Positions 11,322 through 22,030 of a stretch of 64,000 nucleotides of DNA are shown piece after piece. The notes under the pieces were generated by a model that made no database searches, was not told where the DNA came from, and saw only the letters and a list, made by a program, of their open reading frames with translations. A program made the position numbers and the translations under genes. The DNA lies in assembly GCA_902523095.1 (NCBI GenBank), contig CABYYE010000003.1:1-64000 (forward strand), written 5' to 3'. The first letter of the stretch is position 1; each line of letters starts with the position of its first letter. Source of the DNA: an uncultured Pelagibacteraceae bacterium. Its GTDB lineage: Bacteria; Pseudomonadota; Alphaproteobacteria; Pelagibacterales; Pelagibacteraceae.

Positions 11322-13394
11322 TTAAGCTACAGCTTGCTTGATAGATAGTTTGACTTTACCTCTGTCAAAACCTACAACTTTTACTGAAACCTCGTCGCCT
11401 TCTTTCACAACATCTCCTACTTTTGCAACTCTTTTAGCTGCAAGTTCTGAAATATGAACTAATCCATCTTGTTTTCCCAAAAAGTTTACAAAAGCTCCAA
11501 ACTCCATAATCTTGACTACTTTGCCTTTGTAGATTTTACCCATTTCAGGTTTAGCAATAAGACTTTTAATAAACTCCAATGCCTTATTTCTCGACTCTTC
11601 ATCTGGAGCAGCAACTGTAACTTCTCCGGTATCTTTTACATCTACTTTTGCCCCTGAAGTCTCAACTATTTCTCTGATTGTTGCTCCACCTTTACCTATA
11701 ACAGTTGCAATGTCTTTTTTATCAACTTTTATTGTTTCCATTTTAGGTGTGTGTTTAGAGAATTCTTTTCTTGATGAGTTTAAAGCTTTATTCATTTCTC
11801 CTAAAATATTTTCTCTCCCTGCCTTAGCCTGATCCAAGGCTTTCTCCATAATTTCAAATGTAATTCCAGTAATTTTAATATCCATTTGAAGAGAGGTAAT
11901 TCCATCTTTAGTTCCGGCCACTTTGAAATCCATGTCACCTAAATGATCTTCATCTCCTAAAATATCTGATAGGACAGAAAACTTTTCACCTTCCTTGATT
12001 AGACCCATAGCTATTCCAGCTACTGGTTCTTTTATAGGCACACCAGCATCCATTAAAGATAAGGAAGTTCCACAAACTGTTGCCATTGAGGACGATCCAT
12101 TTGATTCTGTAATTTCAGAAACAACTCTTAAAGTATAAGGAAAATTTTCTTTTTTTGGTAAAGATGATTTAATAGCCCTCCAAGCTAATTTTCCGTGACC
12201 AATTTCTCTTCTTCCAGTACCAATTCTTCCACATTCTCCTACTGAGAATGGAGGAAAATTATAATGAAGCATAAAATTTGATCTTTGCATTCCGTCAAGG
12301 CTTTCTAATCTTTGTTCGTCATCAGCCATACCTAAAGTAGTAACCACCAAAGCTTGGGTCTCACCTCTTGTGAATAATGCTGAACCATGAGCTCTAGGTA
12401 ATACACCTACTTCACATTTAATTTGTCTTACATCTGCTAGGCCTCTTCCATCAATTCTTTTTTTATCTTTTAAAATTGCTGTTCTAACTATATCCTTTTC
12501 TAGTGACTTCAATTGAGCCATAGCTTGATTTTCTGTTATTTTCTCATTCTCTGCGAACATCTCTTTACATTTAGTGTCTATTTCTGAAATTGCTGTTGAT
12601 CTTTTCTTCTTATTGGTTTCTTGGAATGCTTTTCTCAGGTCTTTTTCAAAAGTACTAGCAATTTTTTTTTTAAGATCTGTGTGGTCTATCTCTTCAACTT
12701 CCCATTTAGGTTTTCCTGCTTTTTTGACTAAACTTTCAATTGCTTTAATTACTGGTAAAAAATTTTCATGTCCAAACTTTACTGCATTTAGCATAGTTTT
12801 CTCAGTTAATCCCATAGTTTCAGACTCTACCATTAAAACAGCATCTTTTGTTCCAGCCACGACTAAATCCAATTCAGAGTCTTGCAGTTCTGTTGGGGAT
12901 GGATTTAATAAATATTTACCATCTCTAAATCCAACTCTGCTCGCAGCAATTGGCCCTTGAAATGGTAGACCTGATATAGCTAAAGCTGCTGAAGAAGCAA
13001 TTATAGATAAAATATCTGGTTGATTTTCTCCGTCATAGGATAATACTGTGGGCAATAATTGTACTTCGTTCATAAAACTTGAAGGAAATAAAGGTCTAAT
13101 TGGTCTATCGATTAATCTGGAGATTAAAGTTTCTGCTTCGGTTGGTCGTGCCTCTCTTTTAAAGTAACCGCCTGGAATTTTTCCTGCTGCATAATATTTT
13201 TCCTGATAATTTACAGACAGAGGAAAATAGTCTTGTCCATCTTTTAAATTTTTAGCACCAACAACAGTAGCTATTACTACTGTCTCACCACATGTTGCTA
13301 TTATCGCTCCATCAGCTTGGCGAGCAATTTTTCCTGTTTCTAAAATTATTTTTTTTCCATTAATTTCTATTTCTTCTTTATGAATTTTGAACAT
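11322..13394 (-). CDS. pnp: Polyribonucleotide nucleotidyltransferase
   Basis: 690 aa; RNase PH domains, KH ([21 protein letters not shown]) and S1 ([30 protein letters not shown]). Confidence 0.98.
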   Translation of the reverse strand: MFKIHKEEIEINGKKIILETGKIARQADGAIIATCGETVVIATVVGAKNLKDGQDYFPLSVNYQEKYYAAGKIPGGYFKREARPTEAETLISRLIDRPIRPLFPSSFMNEVQLLPTVLSYDGENQPDILSIIASSAALAISGLPFQGPIAASRVGFRDGKYLLNPSPTELQDSELDLVVAGTKDAVLMVESETMGLTEKTMLNAVKFGHENFLPVIKAIESLVKKAGKPKWEVEEIDHTDLKKKIASTFEKDLRKAFQETNKKKRSTAISEIDTKCKEMFAENEKITENQAMAQLKSLEKDIVRTAILKDKKRIDGRGLADVRQIKCEVGVLPRAHGSALFTRGETQALVVTTLGMADDEQRLESLDGMQRSNFMLHYNFPPFSVGECGRIGTGRREIGHGKLAWRAIKSSLPKKENFPYTLRVVSEITESNGSSSMATVCGTSLSLMDAGVPIKEPVAGIAMGLIKEGEKFSVLSDILGDEDHLGDMDFKVAGTKDGITSLQMDIKITGITFEIMEKALDQAKAGRENILGEMNKALNSSRKEFSKHTPKMETIKVDKKDIATVIGKGGATIREIVETSGAKVDVKDTGEVTVAAPDEESRNKALEFIKSLIAKPEMGKIYKGKVVKIMEFGAFVNFLGKQDGLVHISELAAKRVAKVGDVVKEGDEVSVKVVGFDRGKVKLSIKQAVA

Positions 13395-13654
13395 TATTTC
13401 CTTATATTTAATTTTTTAATTACTTTTTGATAAGACTCCGGATTTTTTTTTTGTAAATATACAAGAAGTTTTTTTCTTTTATTTACTGACTTTGTAAGTC
13501 CTAAAGTCGAATGTTTGTCTTTTTTAAATTTCTTAAAATGATCTGAGAGTTTGGTAATTTTATCTGTTAACAAACCAATTTGTATTTCAGTTGAACCAAC
13601 ATCCTTATTGTGAGTAGCAAGTGAACTAATTGTATCTTTTTTTTTCTTTATCAT
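13394..13654 (-). CDS. rpsO: 30S ribosomal protein uS15
   Basis: [59 protein letters not shown]. Confidence 0.97.
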   Translation of the reverse strand: MIKKKKDTISSLATHNKDVGSTEIQIGLLTDKITKLSDHFKKFKKDKHSTLGLTKSVNKRKKLLVYLQKKNPESYQKVIKKLNIRK

Positions 13655-14024
13655 TTACTTTTATTTTTTTTATTATATTTTCTATTTTCTCAGCGTATTC
13701 AAATGAGTTATCTTCAACAAATTTTAATTTAGGAAGAAACTTAATATCTAGTCTTTTAGACAGGGCTTTTCTAACAAGATGAGCGTAATCAGTCAAGGTT
13801 CTTACTGTTTCTTTCAAATCTATACCACCTAAAGGTATTACGTATATTCTTGCTGTTTTTAAGTCAGGAGTCATTCTTACCTCAGTAACAGTAATTAATT
13901 TTGAATTTATTGATGGAATTTTAGCCTCATCTCTAATAAATATTTGACCTAGATTTTGTTTTACTAATTCACCAACTCTTAGTTGTCTTTGACTATATAT
14001 TCTCTGTGAAGTTTGATCGTTCAT
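13626..14024 (-). CDS. rbfA: Ribosome-binding factor A
   Basis: SQRQLRVGELVKQNLGQIF, VRMTPDLKTARIYV, LVRKALSKRLDIKFLPKLKFVEDNSFEYAEKI; overlaps rpsO by 29 nt. Confidence 0.93.
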   Translation of the reverse strand: MNDQTSQRIYSQRQLRVGELVKQNLGQIFIRDEAKIPSINSKLITVTEVRMTPDLKTARIYVIPLGGIDLKETVRTLTDYAHLVRKALSKRLDIKFLPKLKFVEDNSFEYAEKIENIIKKIKVNDKEKKRYN

Positions 14025-16207
14025 TATATACTTCTTTGGATTTGCTCGGCTTGATAAGACTCAATTACATCCTTTTCTTTAAAATCAATAAAGTCCTTTA
14101 TACTAATTCCACATTCAAGTCCTGTACCAACTTCCTTAACTTGATTTTTTTCTCTGTAAATACTCTGAATTTCGCCGCTATAAACTACTACACCATCTCT
14201 TATTACTCTAGCTTTTGATTTACTTTTTATTTCCCCATTTAATACTTTAGAACCAGCAATTTTACCTGCGTTTGATACTTTAAAAATTTTTTGAATTTCT
14301 GCAGAACCTAGTACAGTCTCTTTTATGTCAGGCTCTAATAATCCTGATAAAGATTTTTCCACGTACTCTAAAGCTTCATAAATAATATTAAAATATTTAA
14401 TATCAATACTTTGTTCCTCAGCTAATTTTTTAGCCTCTCTGTTAGGTTTTACATTAAAACCTATTAAAATTGCGTTAGATGCCTTAGCTAATGTAACATC
14501 GGTTTCATTAACCATACCAATATCAGATAAAATGATTTTGGCTTCTACTTCATCATGTTCAATATTATTTATAGCAGTTTTCAAAGCCTCACTTGATCCC
14601 TGGACATCAGATTTAACAATAATATTTAATTCATCTTTCCCCTTAATATTTTCGAAAAGAGTGGTTTTATCTTTTGCAATAACTTTATTTTTTGTAAAAT
14701 TAATTTTTTTATAATTAGATATTTCTTTTGCTTCTGCTTCATTTTCTGTAACTTGAAATTCTGCGCCAGCCACAGCAGTATTATTCATTCCCAAAATTTC
14801 TACCGGCATTGAAGGTAATGCTTCATCAATATTTTTACCTTCATAATTGATCATAGCTCGAATTTTACCCCAAGTATCTCCGCAAACAAAATAGTCACCT
14901 TTTTTTAATTTTCCATTGCTGATTAAAATTGTTGATACAGGTCCTTTGCCTTTATCAATTTTTGACTCAATCACAACACCTTTAGCTATTCCTGAAAATG
15001 AAGCTTTTAAATCTAAAATTTCAGATTGAAGTAAAATACATTCTTTTAACTTGTCTAAATTAATTTTTTTCAAAGCTGAAACTTCAACAAATAGTGTATC
15101 TCCACTCAAATCTTCAGCAATAAGCTCATATTGCATCATTTCGTTTTTTATCTTACTAATATTTTTTTCTGGCAAATCACATTTATTAATTGCAACTATA
15201 ATTGGAACTTTTGCGGCTTGAGCGTGTTTAATAGCTTCAACAGTTTGAGGTTTTATTCCGTCATCGGCTGCAACAACTAAAACGACTATATCTGTTATTT
15301 TTGAGCCTCTTGCTCTCATCTCAGTAAAGGCTGCATGACCAGGGGTGTCTATAAATGTTATCACATTTTTCTTCTCAGTAGTGACTTGGTATGCGCCAAT
15401 ATGTTGTGTGATACCACCATATTCCCCAGAAACAACGTTTGTATCTCTCAAAGAGTCTAATAGTGATGTTTTTCCATGATCAACATGTCCCATAATTGTA
15501 ACTACTGGCGGTCTAACTTTAATCTCACCTTCTAATTTTTGTTTTGTTTTTCCTACTTCTAAAGTGGGTTGATCTTCTAAAATTGGTTTGTGACCAAACT
15601 CTTTTACAATGTACTCGGCAGTATCTTTATCTATATTATGATTTATCGTTGCAATTACTTTCATATTTAACAAAAATTTAATTATATCACTTGATTTCTC
15701 AGCCATTCGATTTGATAGTTCTTGAATCGTTATTTGCTCTGGAATTTTTACATCTCTAAGTACTTTTTTAAATTCTTTTTTTTCCTCATTCTCAGGCTTA
15801 ACTTTTTTTTCTTTTAACCTAGCTCTCTTAACAGAGGCTAGACTTCTCTGTTTGATTTCTATTTCCTCAACATTTAAAGCTCGAGAAACTGTTAATTTAA
15901 AATCTCTTTTATCTACTGGACTTTTTAATTTAAGTTTGCTTTTACCAGTTGGTTTGTTTTCTTTTTTTATAAAATCTTTAGTAGCTTGTTGTTCGACAAA
16001 TTTTCTTGCAAAATTCTTTTTCTTAGCAATCGGATTTACTGAATTTATTGGGCTTTGATTATATTTACCAAAATTTCTTTCGTTTCTAGTATTTTTTTTT
16101 TTATCAATAGAAAAAGATTTTTTACCTCCAGAGTCGATGCTAGTGGTATCTATTTTCTTTTTTAAACTAGATGAAATAGTTAATGTTTTTTTTTTATCTT
16201 TGCTCAT
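14024..16207 (-). CDS. infB: Translation initiation factor IF-2
   Basis: PPVVTIMGHVDHGKTSLLDSLR, DTPGHAAFTEMRARG, NKCDLP G motifs. Confidence 0.98.
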   Translation of the reverse strand: MSKDKKKTLTISSSLKKKIDTTSIDSGGKKSFSIDKKKNTRNERNFGKYNQSPINSVNPIAKKKNFARKFVEQQATKDFIKKENKPTGKSKLKLKSPVDKRDFKLTVSRALNVEEIEIKQRSLASVKRARLKEKKVKPENEEKKEFKKVLRDVKIPEQITIQELSNRMAEKSSDIIKFLLNMKVIATINHNIDKDTAEYIVKEFGHKPILEDQPTLEVGKTKQKLEGEIKVRPPVVTIMGHVDHGKTSLLDSLRDTNVVSGEYGGITQHIGAYQVTTEKKNVITFIDTPGHAAFTEMRARGSKITDIVVLVVAADDGIKPQTVEAIKHAQAAKVPIIVAINKCDLPEKNISKIKNEMMQYELIAEDLSGDTLFVEVSALKKINLDKLKECILLQSEILDLKASFSGIAKGVVIESKIDKGKGPVSTILISNGKLKKGDYFVCGDTWGKIRAMINYEGKNIDEALPSMPVEILGMNNTAVAGAEFQVTENEAEAKEISNYKKINFTKNKVIAKDKTTLFENIKGKDELNIIVKSDVQGSSEALKTAINNIEHDEVEAKIILSDIGMVNETDVTLAKASNAILIGFNVKPNREAKKLAEEQSIDIKYFNIIYEALEYVEKSLSGLLEPDIKETVLGSAEIQKIFKVSNAGKIAGSKVLNGEIKSKSKARVIRDGVVVYSGEIQSIYREKNQVKEVGTGLECGISIKDFIDFKEKDVIESYQAEQIQRSI

Positions 16208-16215
16208 GTTGCAAT

Positions 16216-17766
16216 CTACTTATATACAATACCTCTAGCAGCCATTATCAAATCATCTGCTTCTTTTCTAGATAATGAAAATTCTTCAAGATATCCCTCT
16301 ATTCTAATTTTTTTTCCTTTAATTTCATCAAAACCACCTATTAATTCATCGGAAGATAAATCGGCAAAATCAGATAGTTTTTTAATATTTTTTTGTCCTA
16401 AAATTACAAGCATCCCTTGGGTCATACCTTTTAAGTTTATAAGACCATCTTCTACACCAAGCTCTTTTAACTTCTCAGCTACTGCTTCCTTCTCTTTAAT
16501 TAAATTTTCTTTTGACCTTTCAATAAGTTCCTTAGCTGTATCTTCATCAATTGCATCAATTTTTGAAATATTTTCTGGAGTAGATTGAGCAATATCCTCA
16601 ATACCTTGGAAACCCTCTGAAACTAGCAGTTGACCTAACGTTTCATCAACTTCCAGATTTTTTATTAAATTTTCTGTTCTATCTTTAAATTCAGCTTGTC
16701 TTCTCTCAGAGTCCTCTTTATCAGTTAATATATCTATTTCATAATTTGTAAGTTTAGAGGCTAGTCTTACATTTTGACCTCTTCTACCTATCGCCTTACT
16801 CAAATTTTCTTCAGTTAGGATCACATCAATTCTTTTATTTTCTTGATCTATTAATACTTTCTGAATTTCTGCGGGAGATAAAGACTCTGAAATTAGGGTT
16901 GGTAAATCTTCAGTCCATTTAATAATATCAATTTTTTCTCCATGTAATTCATTTACAATTGTCTGAACTCTGCTTCCTCTCATTCCTACACAAGCACCAA
17001 CTGGATCTATTGAAGCATCTTGTGAATAAACACAAATTTTTGCTCTACTTCCTGGATCTCTAGCTACAGACTTAATTTCGATTGTTCCTTCATATATTTC
17101 TGGTACTTCTTGAAAAAAAAGTCTCGCAAGAAATTGGGGGTGAGCACGTGAAAGAAAAATTTGATGACCTTTAATTTCTTTTTTTACTTCGTAACAGTAT
17201 GCTTTAATTCTATCTCCAGCTTTAAGAATTTCTCTAGGTATCAATTCATCTTTTTTAACAACTCCTTCTGCTTTTCCTAAGTCTATAATAATATTACCAT
17301 ACTCGAGTCTTTTAATTATTCCGCTTAAAATTTGACCTTGTTTATCAATAAAATCTTGATACTGCCTGTCCTTTTCAGCTTCCCTTACTCTACTACTAAT
17401 TACCTGTTTTGCACTTTGAGCAGCTATTCTACCAAAATCAATTTGAGGAAGTTCTTCAAAAATTTTTTCTCCAATCTTTAAATTGTCGCTCTTATTGTCT
17501 ATTTTTTTTGCATCATTCAAGGTTATTTCTCTAGCTGGATCTTCTACCAACTCTACAATACTCAAGACTTTTTGAATTTTTATTTCACCACTTTCCCTGT
17601 CAATTGTTACTTCTATATCATTATCATTACCGAATTTTGTTAGAGCAGCTTTTTGAATGGCGCTTTCCATTGATCCAATGACCAGTTCTTTATCTATAGA
17701 TTTTTCATTAGCGACTGCATCTACAATCCTGAGTAATTCTAATTTATCTAAACCTCTATTTAACAT
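16216..17766 (-). CDS. nusA: Transcription termination/antitermination protein NusA (start chosen at MLNRGLDK; the longer ORF starts at 17802)
   Basis: S1/KH domains (GACVGMRGSRVQTIVNELHGEKIDII, AIGRRGQNVRLASKLT); AGGAG ribosome-binding site just upstream of the 17766 start. Confidence 0.95.
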   Translation of the reverse strand: MLNRGLDKLELLRIVDAVANEKSIDKELVIGSMESAIQKAALTKFGNDNDIEVTIDRESGEIKIQKVLSIVELVEDPAREITLNDAKKIDNKSDNLKIGEKIFEELPQIDFGRIAAQSAKQVISSRVREAEKDRQYQDFIDKQGQILSGIIKRLEYGNIIIDLGKAEGVVKKDELIPREILKAGDRIKAYCYEVKKEIKGHQIFLSRAHPQFLARLFFQEVPEIYEGTIEIKSVARDPGSRAKICVYSQDASIDPVGACVGMRGSRVQTIVNELHGEKIDIIKWTEDLPTLISESLSPAEIQKVLIDQENKRIDVILTEENLSKAIGRRGQNVRLASKLTNYEIDILTDKEDSERRQAEFKDRTENLIKNLEVDETLGQLLVSEGFQGIEDIAQSTPENISKIDAIDEDTAKELIERSKENLIKEKEAVAEKLKELGVEDGLINLKGMTQGMLVILGQKNIKKLSDFADLSSDELIGGFDEIKGKKIRIEGYLEEFSLSRKEADDLIMAARGIVYK

Positions 17767-17778
17767 TATGTTGCTCCT

Positions 17779-17805
17779 AAAAAAAAATGGGCTAGTGCCC
17801 ATTTT
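17779..17805 (-). terminator. Rho-independent terminator-like hairpin between metK and nusA
   Basis: Minus strand AAAATGGGC-ACTA-GCCCATTTTTTTTT: perfect 9-bp stem, 4-nt loop, U-tract, ending about 12 nt before the nusA ATG. Confidence 0.8.
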
Positions 17806-17859
17806 GATGTTCTCCAGTTATTAAGTATTACTTAATTGAAAATTATGGTTTTTTCAAGA

Positions 17860-19020
17860 TTACTGATTAAATAATTCAGATTTATCTGTTTTTTCCCAAG
17901 TAAATTCGCCCTTATTTGAAGGTTTTCTTCCAAAATGTCCATATGCAGAAGTAACCTCATATATTGGGTTGTTCAATCTTAACATCTCCCTGATACCTCT
18001 CGGGGAAAGGTCAAAATTCTGTTCAATTACCTTTTTTGCTTTTTCAACCTTGTTTTCATCACCATTATTTAATTTTAAAAAAATCGAAAGTGGTTTTGAA
18101 ACACCTATGGCATAAGCAAGTTGAATTAAACATTTGCTTGATAGACCTGAAGCCACAATATTTTTGGCTAAATATCTAGCTGCGTACGCAGCAGATCTAT
18201 CAACTTTTGTTGGATCTTTTCCTGAAAATGCTCCTCCTCCATGAGGAGCTGCTCCACCGTATGTATCTACAATAATTTTTCTACCAGTAAGACCAGTGTC
18301 TCCATCTGGGCCACCAATAATGAATTGCCCAGTTGGATTTATATATATTTCTTTAGAATCCAAATCCTCTAAATATTTCTCAGGAATTGATTTTTTAATA
18401 TATGGTAAGATTAATTCTTTTACTTTTTCTTGATTCAAATCCTCAGAATGTTGAGAAGATATCACAACGGAAATAACTTTTTTTGGTTTATCATTTTCAT
18501 AAAGCATAGTGACTTGACTTTTGGAATCTGGCTCTATTCCTTTTAAAGTACCTTGCTTTCTATCTTGAGCCATCAATCTTAAAATTTTGTGTGAATAATA
18601 AATAGGAGCAGGCATTAAATCTTCCGTTTCAGTACAAGCATAACCAAACATAATTCCTTGATCTCCCGCTCCATCATCTTTATTGTCCTTTGAATCTACA
18701 CCCATTGCTATATCAGAGGATTGTTCGTGCAAGAACAAATCTATTTCTGCTGTCTTCCAGCTAAAACCTTTTTGATCATAACCAATATCCTTAATGCAAT
18801 TTCTAACTTTGTTTATAATGTCATCTTTTGAAATTTTTGGACCTCTTGTTTCTCCCGCTAAAATAACTTTATTTGTAGTTGTAAGTGTTTCACAAGCTAC
18901 CCTTGAGAAAGGATCTAGAGATAAATATTTGTCGACAACCATATCTGATATCCTATCACACACTTTATCTGGGTGTCCTTCGGAAACTGACTCGCTAGTA
19001 AATAGATATTTATTGTTCAT
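17860..19020 (-). CDS. metK: S-adenosylmethionine synthetase
   Basis: [54 protein letters not shown]. Confidence 0.98.
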   Translation of the reverse strand: MNNKYLFTSESVSEGHPDKVCDRISDMVVDKYLSLDPFSRVACETLTTTNKVILAGETRGPKISKDDIINKVRNCIKDIGYDQKGFSWKTAEIDLFLHEQSSDIAMGVDSKDNKDDGAGDQGIMFGYACTETEDLMPAPIYYSHKILRLMAQDRKQGTLKGIEPDSKSQVTMLYENDKPKKVISVVISSQHSEDLNQEKVKELILPYIKKSIPEKYLEDLDSKEIYINPTGQFIIGGPDGDTGLTGRKIIVDTYGGAAPHGGGAFSGKDPTKVDRSAAYAARYLAKNIVASGLSSKCLIQLAYAIGVSKPLSIFLKLNNGDENKVEKAKKVIEQNFDLSPRGIREMLRLNNPIYEVTSAYGHFGRKPSNKGEFTWEKTDKSELFNQ

Positions 19021-20579
19021 CGTTTTTTTTTAAAAATTAAAAAGATAATTAAATATGTAATTAAAAGAACAAAAAATATCAAATCATTTTTGTTTTTTTG
19101 ACTCTCTTTTAAAATTGGAACTTTTATCTCAATATTTCCAGCCTCACCAACATTAAGTTTTTTAATAATTTGACCTTTGTTGTTGATTATAGCGCTTATT
19201 CCCTTATTTGCTGACCTTAATAAATAAGAGTTGTTTTCAATAGATCTAAATATTGCTTTAGCAAAATGCTGGTATGGGCCATACGTATTCCCAAACCATC
19301 CATCTTCGGAAATATTAATTATTAAATTTGTTTTATTATTTGCTTTTTGAGTTAAACTAGGAAAAATAATCTCATAACATATTAAGGGTAAAATACTTAA
19401 ATAATCTAAATTGTAATTTTTTTGTAAATTTCCCTTAGAAAAAGAGCCACGACCCTGGGTTATCTTTTTAAATCCTGCTTTATTTAAAGAGTTTTCAAAT
19501 GGTAAAAACTCCCCAAATGGAACTAATTTTCTTTTATTGTATTTGTATAAGATTTCAAATCTGTTATTTACAACAACAAAACTATTAAAATAGGCGTCTG
19601 TAGAGGGGTCTAACGTATTAATACCAAATATTATTTTATGTTTATCATTAAAATTATTAATAAATAAATCTTTAAATATAAAAATGTCATCATAACTATA
19701 TCCGGTTGATATACCTTCAGGCCATATAAATATTGTTTTTTGTTTTGAATCAGGGTCACTCAATTTAATTAATCTTTTTAATTGAGTTTCAACCTCTTTA
19801 ATAGAGAGATTGTACTTTAAATCAAAATCTGGAGATATTACTTTAAAATAAATTTTATTCTTATCCTCAATATAATTTAGCAAGCTTTTATTTTTATTAA
19901 TTTCATATGTTCCATATATATAAATAGAAAAAATAGTTAGTAGAGTTGAACTAAAAATAATAATTTTATTGCTGAAATTAGTTTTAAAAAAAATTATTGC
20001 AGGAATTGTAAATATTGTAATAATCAACAGATTAAAAGCAAATAAACCTATTAAGTTTAATATTTGTAATAATTCAGTCAGCCAAGATAGGCTGTAACTC
20101 CAAAGATTCCAGGGAAAACCTGTAAGTATTTTACTTCTTAAATAATCAGTTAATGCAAACGATGCAGAAAATAATAGTAAAGATGGAAAATTATAATTAA
20201 GATACCGACCAATAATTAGTGTGGTAATTCCAGTAAATAAACAAAGAAATAAAGGGATCAAAAAAATTGCAAACGGAATCAAATATCTAAAATTTTCGTC
20301 AAATGTTAATGAATGCGAAATCCAATATATACCACTTAAAAAAAAACCATAACCAAAAGTTAAACCAGCAATAAAAAAATTTATCAAAAAAGGTTTTTTT
20401 CTATAAATACTTTTGGATTTTTTATTAACGTAAACCAGTATCAAAAAATAAGCTGGTAATAAAAAAAAATTGATAATTGTTAAATTAAAAGGTTGAAACG
20501 ACAAAACACTTAATAAACCTAAGATAAATGGTGCTAAATATAATATAATAAATTTATTATTAAAAAATTTACTCATCAT
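19017..20579 (-). CDS. lnt: Apolipoprotein N-acyltransferase
   Basis: Multi-TM N-terminus plus nitrilase domain ([46 protein letters not shown]). Confidence 0.93.
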   Translation of the reverse strand: MMSKFFNNKFIILYLAPFILGLLSVLSFQPFNLTIINFFLLPAYFLILVYVNKKSKSIYRKKPFLINFFIAGLTFGYGFFLSGIYWISHSLTFDENFRYLIPFAIFLIPLFLCLFTGITTLIIGRYLNYNFPSLLLFSASFALTDYLRSKILTGFPWNLWSYSLSWLTELLQILNLIGLFAFNLLIITIFTIPAIIFFKTNFSNKIIIFSSTLLTIFSIYIYGTYEINKNKSLLNYIEDKNKIYFKVISPDFDLKYNLSIKEVETQLKRLIKLSDPDSKQKTIFIWPEGISTGYSYDDIFIFKDLFINNFNDKHKIIFGINTLDPSTDAYFNSFVVVNNRFEILYKYNKRKLVPFGEFLPFENSLNKAGFKKITQGRGSFSKGNLQKNYNLDYLSILPLICYEIIFPSLTQKANNKTNLIINISEDGWFGNTYGPYQHFAKAIFRSIENNSYLLRSANKGISAIINNKGQIIKKLNVGEAGNIEIKVPILKESQKNKNDLIFFVLLITYLIIFLIFKKKR

Positions 20580-21033
20580 TTAATATATCTAAATATTTTT
20601 TTTCAACTTTATGCATCTTTTTATAATCTGATTCTTTTTTATGTAGATGGCCAAATAGATGTACTAAGCCATGCACCCATAATTTATTGAAGTTATTTTG
20701 AAACTCTATATTATAATTTTTTTTTTTTATCTTATTTAAATTGATGATTATATCGCCTAAATAAACTTCTTTTTTTAATTTAATCATTTTTTGTAATTGA
20801 TTTTTATTATAAAAAGGGAAAGACAAAACATCTGTAGACTTGTTTTTTTTTCTAAATTTATTATTTAATTTTCTAATTTCCTTTGTATTTGACAAAACTA
20901 GCGAACATAGAAATAAAATTTTTTTTTTTTCCCTTTTATTAATTTTAGATATCTTTTTATTTATGAATATTTGTGGTTCTCTTAAGTATTTTTTCCAGGC
21001 AATGTTACTTAAAAGTACATTAATTTTTATCAT
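20569..21033 (-). CDS. ybeY: Endoribonuclease YbeY (start chosen at MIKINVLL; longest ORF begins at 21075)
   Basis: KNKSTDVLSFPFY and the zinc motif HGLVHLFGHLHKKESDYKKMHKVE. Confidence 0.9.
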   Translation of the reverse strand: MIKINVLLSNIAWKKYLREPQIFINKKISKINKREKKKILFLCSLVLSNTKEIRKLNNKFRKKNKSTDVLSFPFYNKNQLQKMIKLKKEVYLGDIIINLNKIKKKNYNIEFQNNFNKLWVHGLVHLFGHLHKKESDYKKMHKVEKKYLDILNDE

Positions 21034-22024
21034 TAATGTTTTTTTTTTGATATGCCTTGATAATTTTTGAAACAAGAGGGTGTCTTACAACATCAGTATG
21101 ATCAAATTCTATTATTTTAATTTCATCTAAGTTTTTAAGAATATCTCTTGATTTAATTAATCCAGATTGTGATTTATTAATAAGATCGATTTGAGAAGGA
21201 TCGCCATTTACAACAAGTTTTGAATTCTCTCCAATTCTAGTTAAAAACATCTTAATCTGAGTTTCTGTAGCATTTTGAGCTTCATCTAAAATCGCAAAAC
21301 AATTTTTTAATGTTCTGCCCCTCATAAATGCTAAAGGAGCAATTTCAATTTCTCCAGTCTCTATTTTTTTGTCAATTTTTTCTGCTCCAAATAGTTCGTA
21401 AAGTGCATCATAAAGTGGTCTAAGATATGGATCAACTTTTTCCTTCATGTCTCCAGGTAAAAAACCCAATTTTTCACCTGCTTCAACGGCTGGTCTAGAA
21501 AGAATTACTCTTTCAATTTTCTTTTCAATTAATAAGGTAACTGCTACCGATACTGCTAAAAAACTTTTTCCAGTTCCCGCAGGTCCAAGAGACATAGTAA
21601 TTGCATTCTCTTTCAAAGCTTTTATATATTCTGATTGTTTTCCGGATCTAGCGATTACCGATTTTCTTGGAGTTTTTATTAATTGTTGAAAGGATTTTAT
21701 GTTTGACTCTTCTTCTTTCATGTTTTTTTTTACAGATAATAATATATCTCCTTTTTCAATTAAACTAGTCAAAGCGTATTTATCAATTAAAAATTTTATT
21801 GCATCTGAAAATACTTTTAAATTTGTCTCTTTCCCCTTGCATGATATCGAATTTCCTCTAAAGAAAATATTTGTTTTAGTAAGTATTTCTAGTTCTTTTA
21901 AATTTTGATTAAATTGGCCAACTATTGATTGCAACATTTCATTGTTATCAATTTGTATGTTTATAGTTCCTTTATCTATTTTTCTAATAATTAAATTTTG
22001 ATTAAGTTTACTTATTTTCGACAT
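21020..22024 (-). CDS. phoH: PhoH-family ATPase
   Basis: SLGPAGTGKSFLAVSVA, VILSRPAVEAGEKLGFLPGDMKEKVDPYLRPLYDAL, CFAILDEAQNAT. Confidence 0.95.
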   Translation of the reverse strand: MSKISKLNQNLIIRKIDKGTINIQIDNNEMLQSIVGQFNQNLKELEILTKTNIFFRGNSISCKGKETNLKVFSDAIKFLIDKYALTSLIEKGDILLSVKKNMKEEESNIKSFQQLIKTPRKSVIARSGKQSEYIKALKENAITMSLGPAGTGKSFLAVSVAVTLLIEKKIERVILSRPAVEAGEKLGFLPGDMKEKVDPYLRPLYDALYELFGAEKIDKKIETGEIEIAPLAFMRGRTLKNCFAILDEAQNATETQIKMFLTRIGENSKLVVNGDPSQIDLINKSQSGLIKSRDILKNLDEIKIIEFDHTDVVRHPLVSKIIKAYQKKNINDKN

Positions 22025-22030
22025 AGTTAT

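Noticed and set aside
12574-12960. 128-aa plus-strand ORF antisense to pnp
   Set aside because: Antisense shadow of a well-conserved gene; no recognisable domain or ribosome-binding site.
17143-17156. GAGCACGTGAAAG inside nusA as a possible parS
   Set aside because: Only one half matches the parS core (TTTCACGTGAAA), and it lies within a conserved coding region far from the parAB block.
17803-17859. SAM riboswitch near metK
   Set aside because: This region is downstream of metK; the metK start overlaps lnt, leaving no leader for a riboswitch, and no SAM-II/SAM-V-like pseudoknot pattern was recognised.
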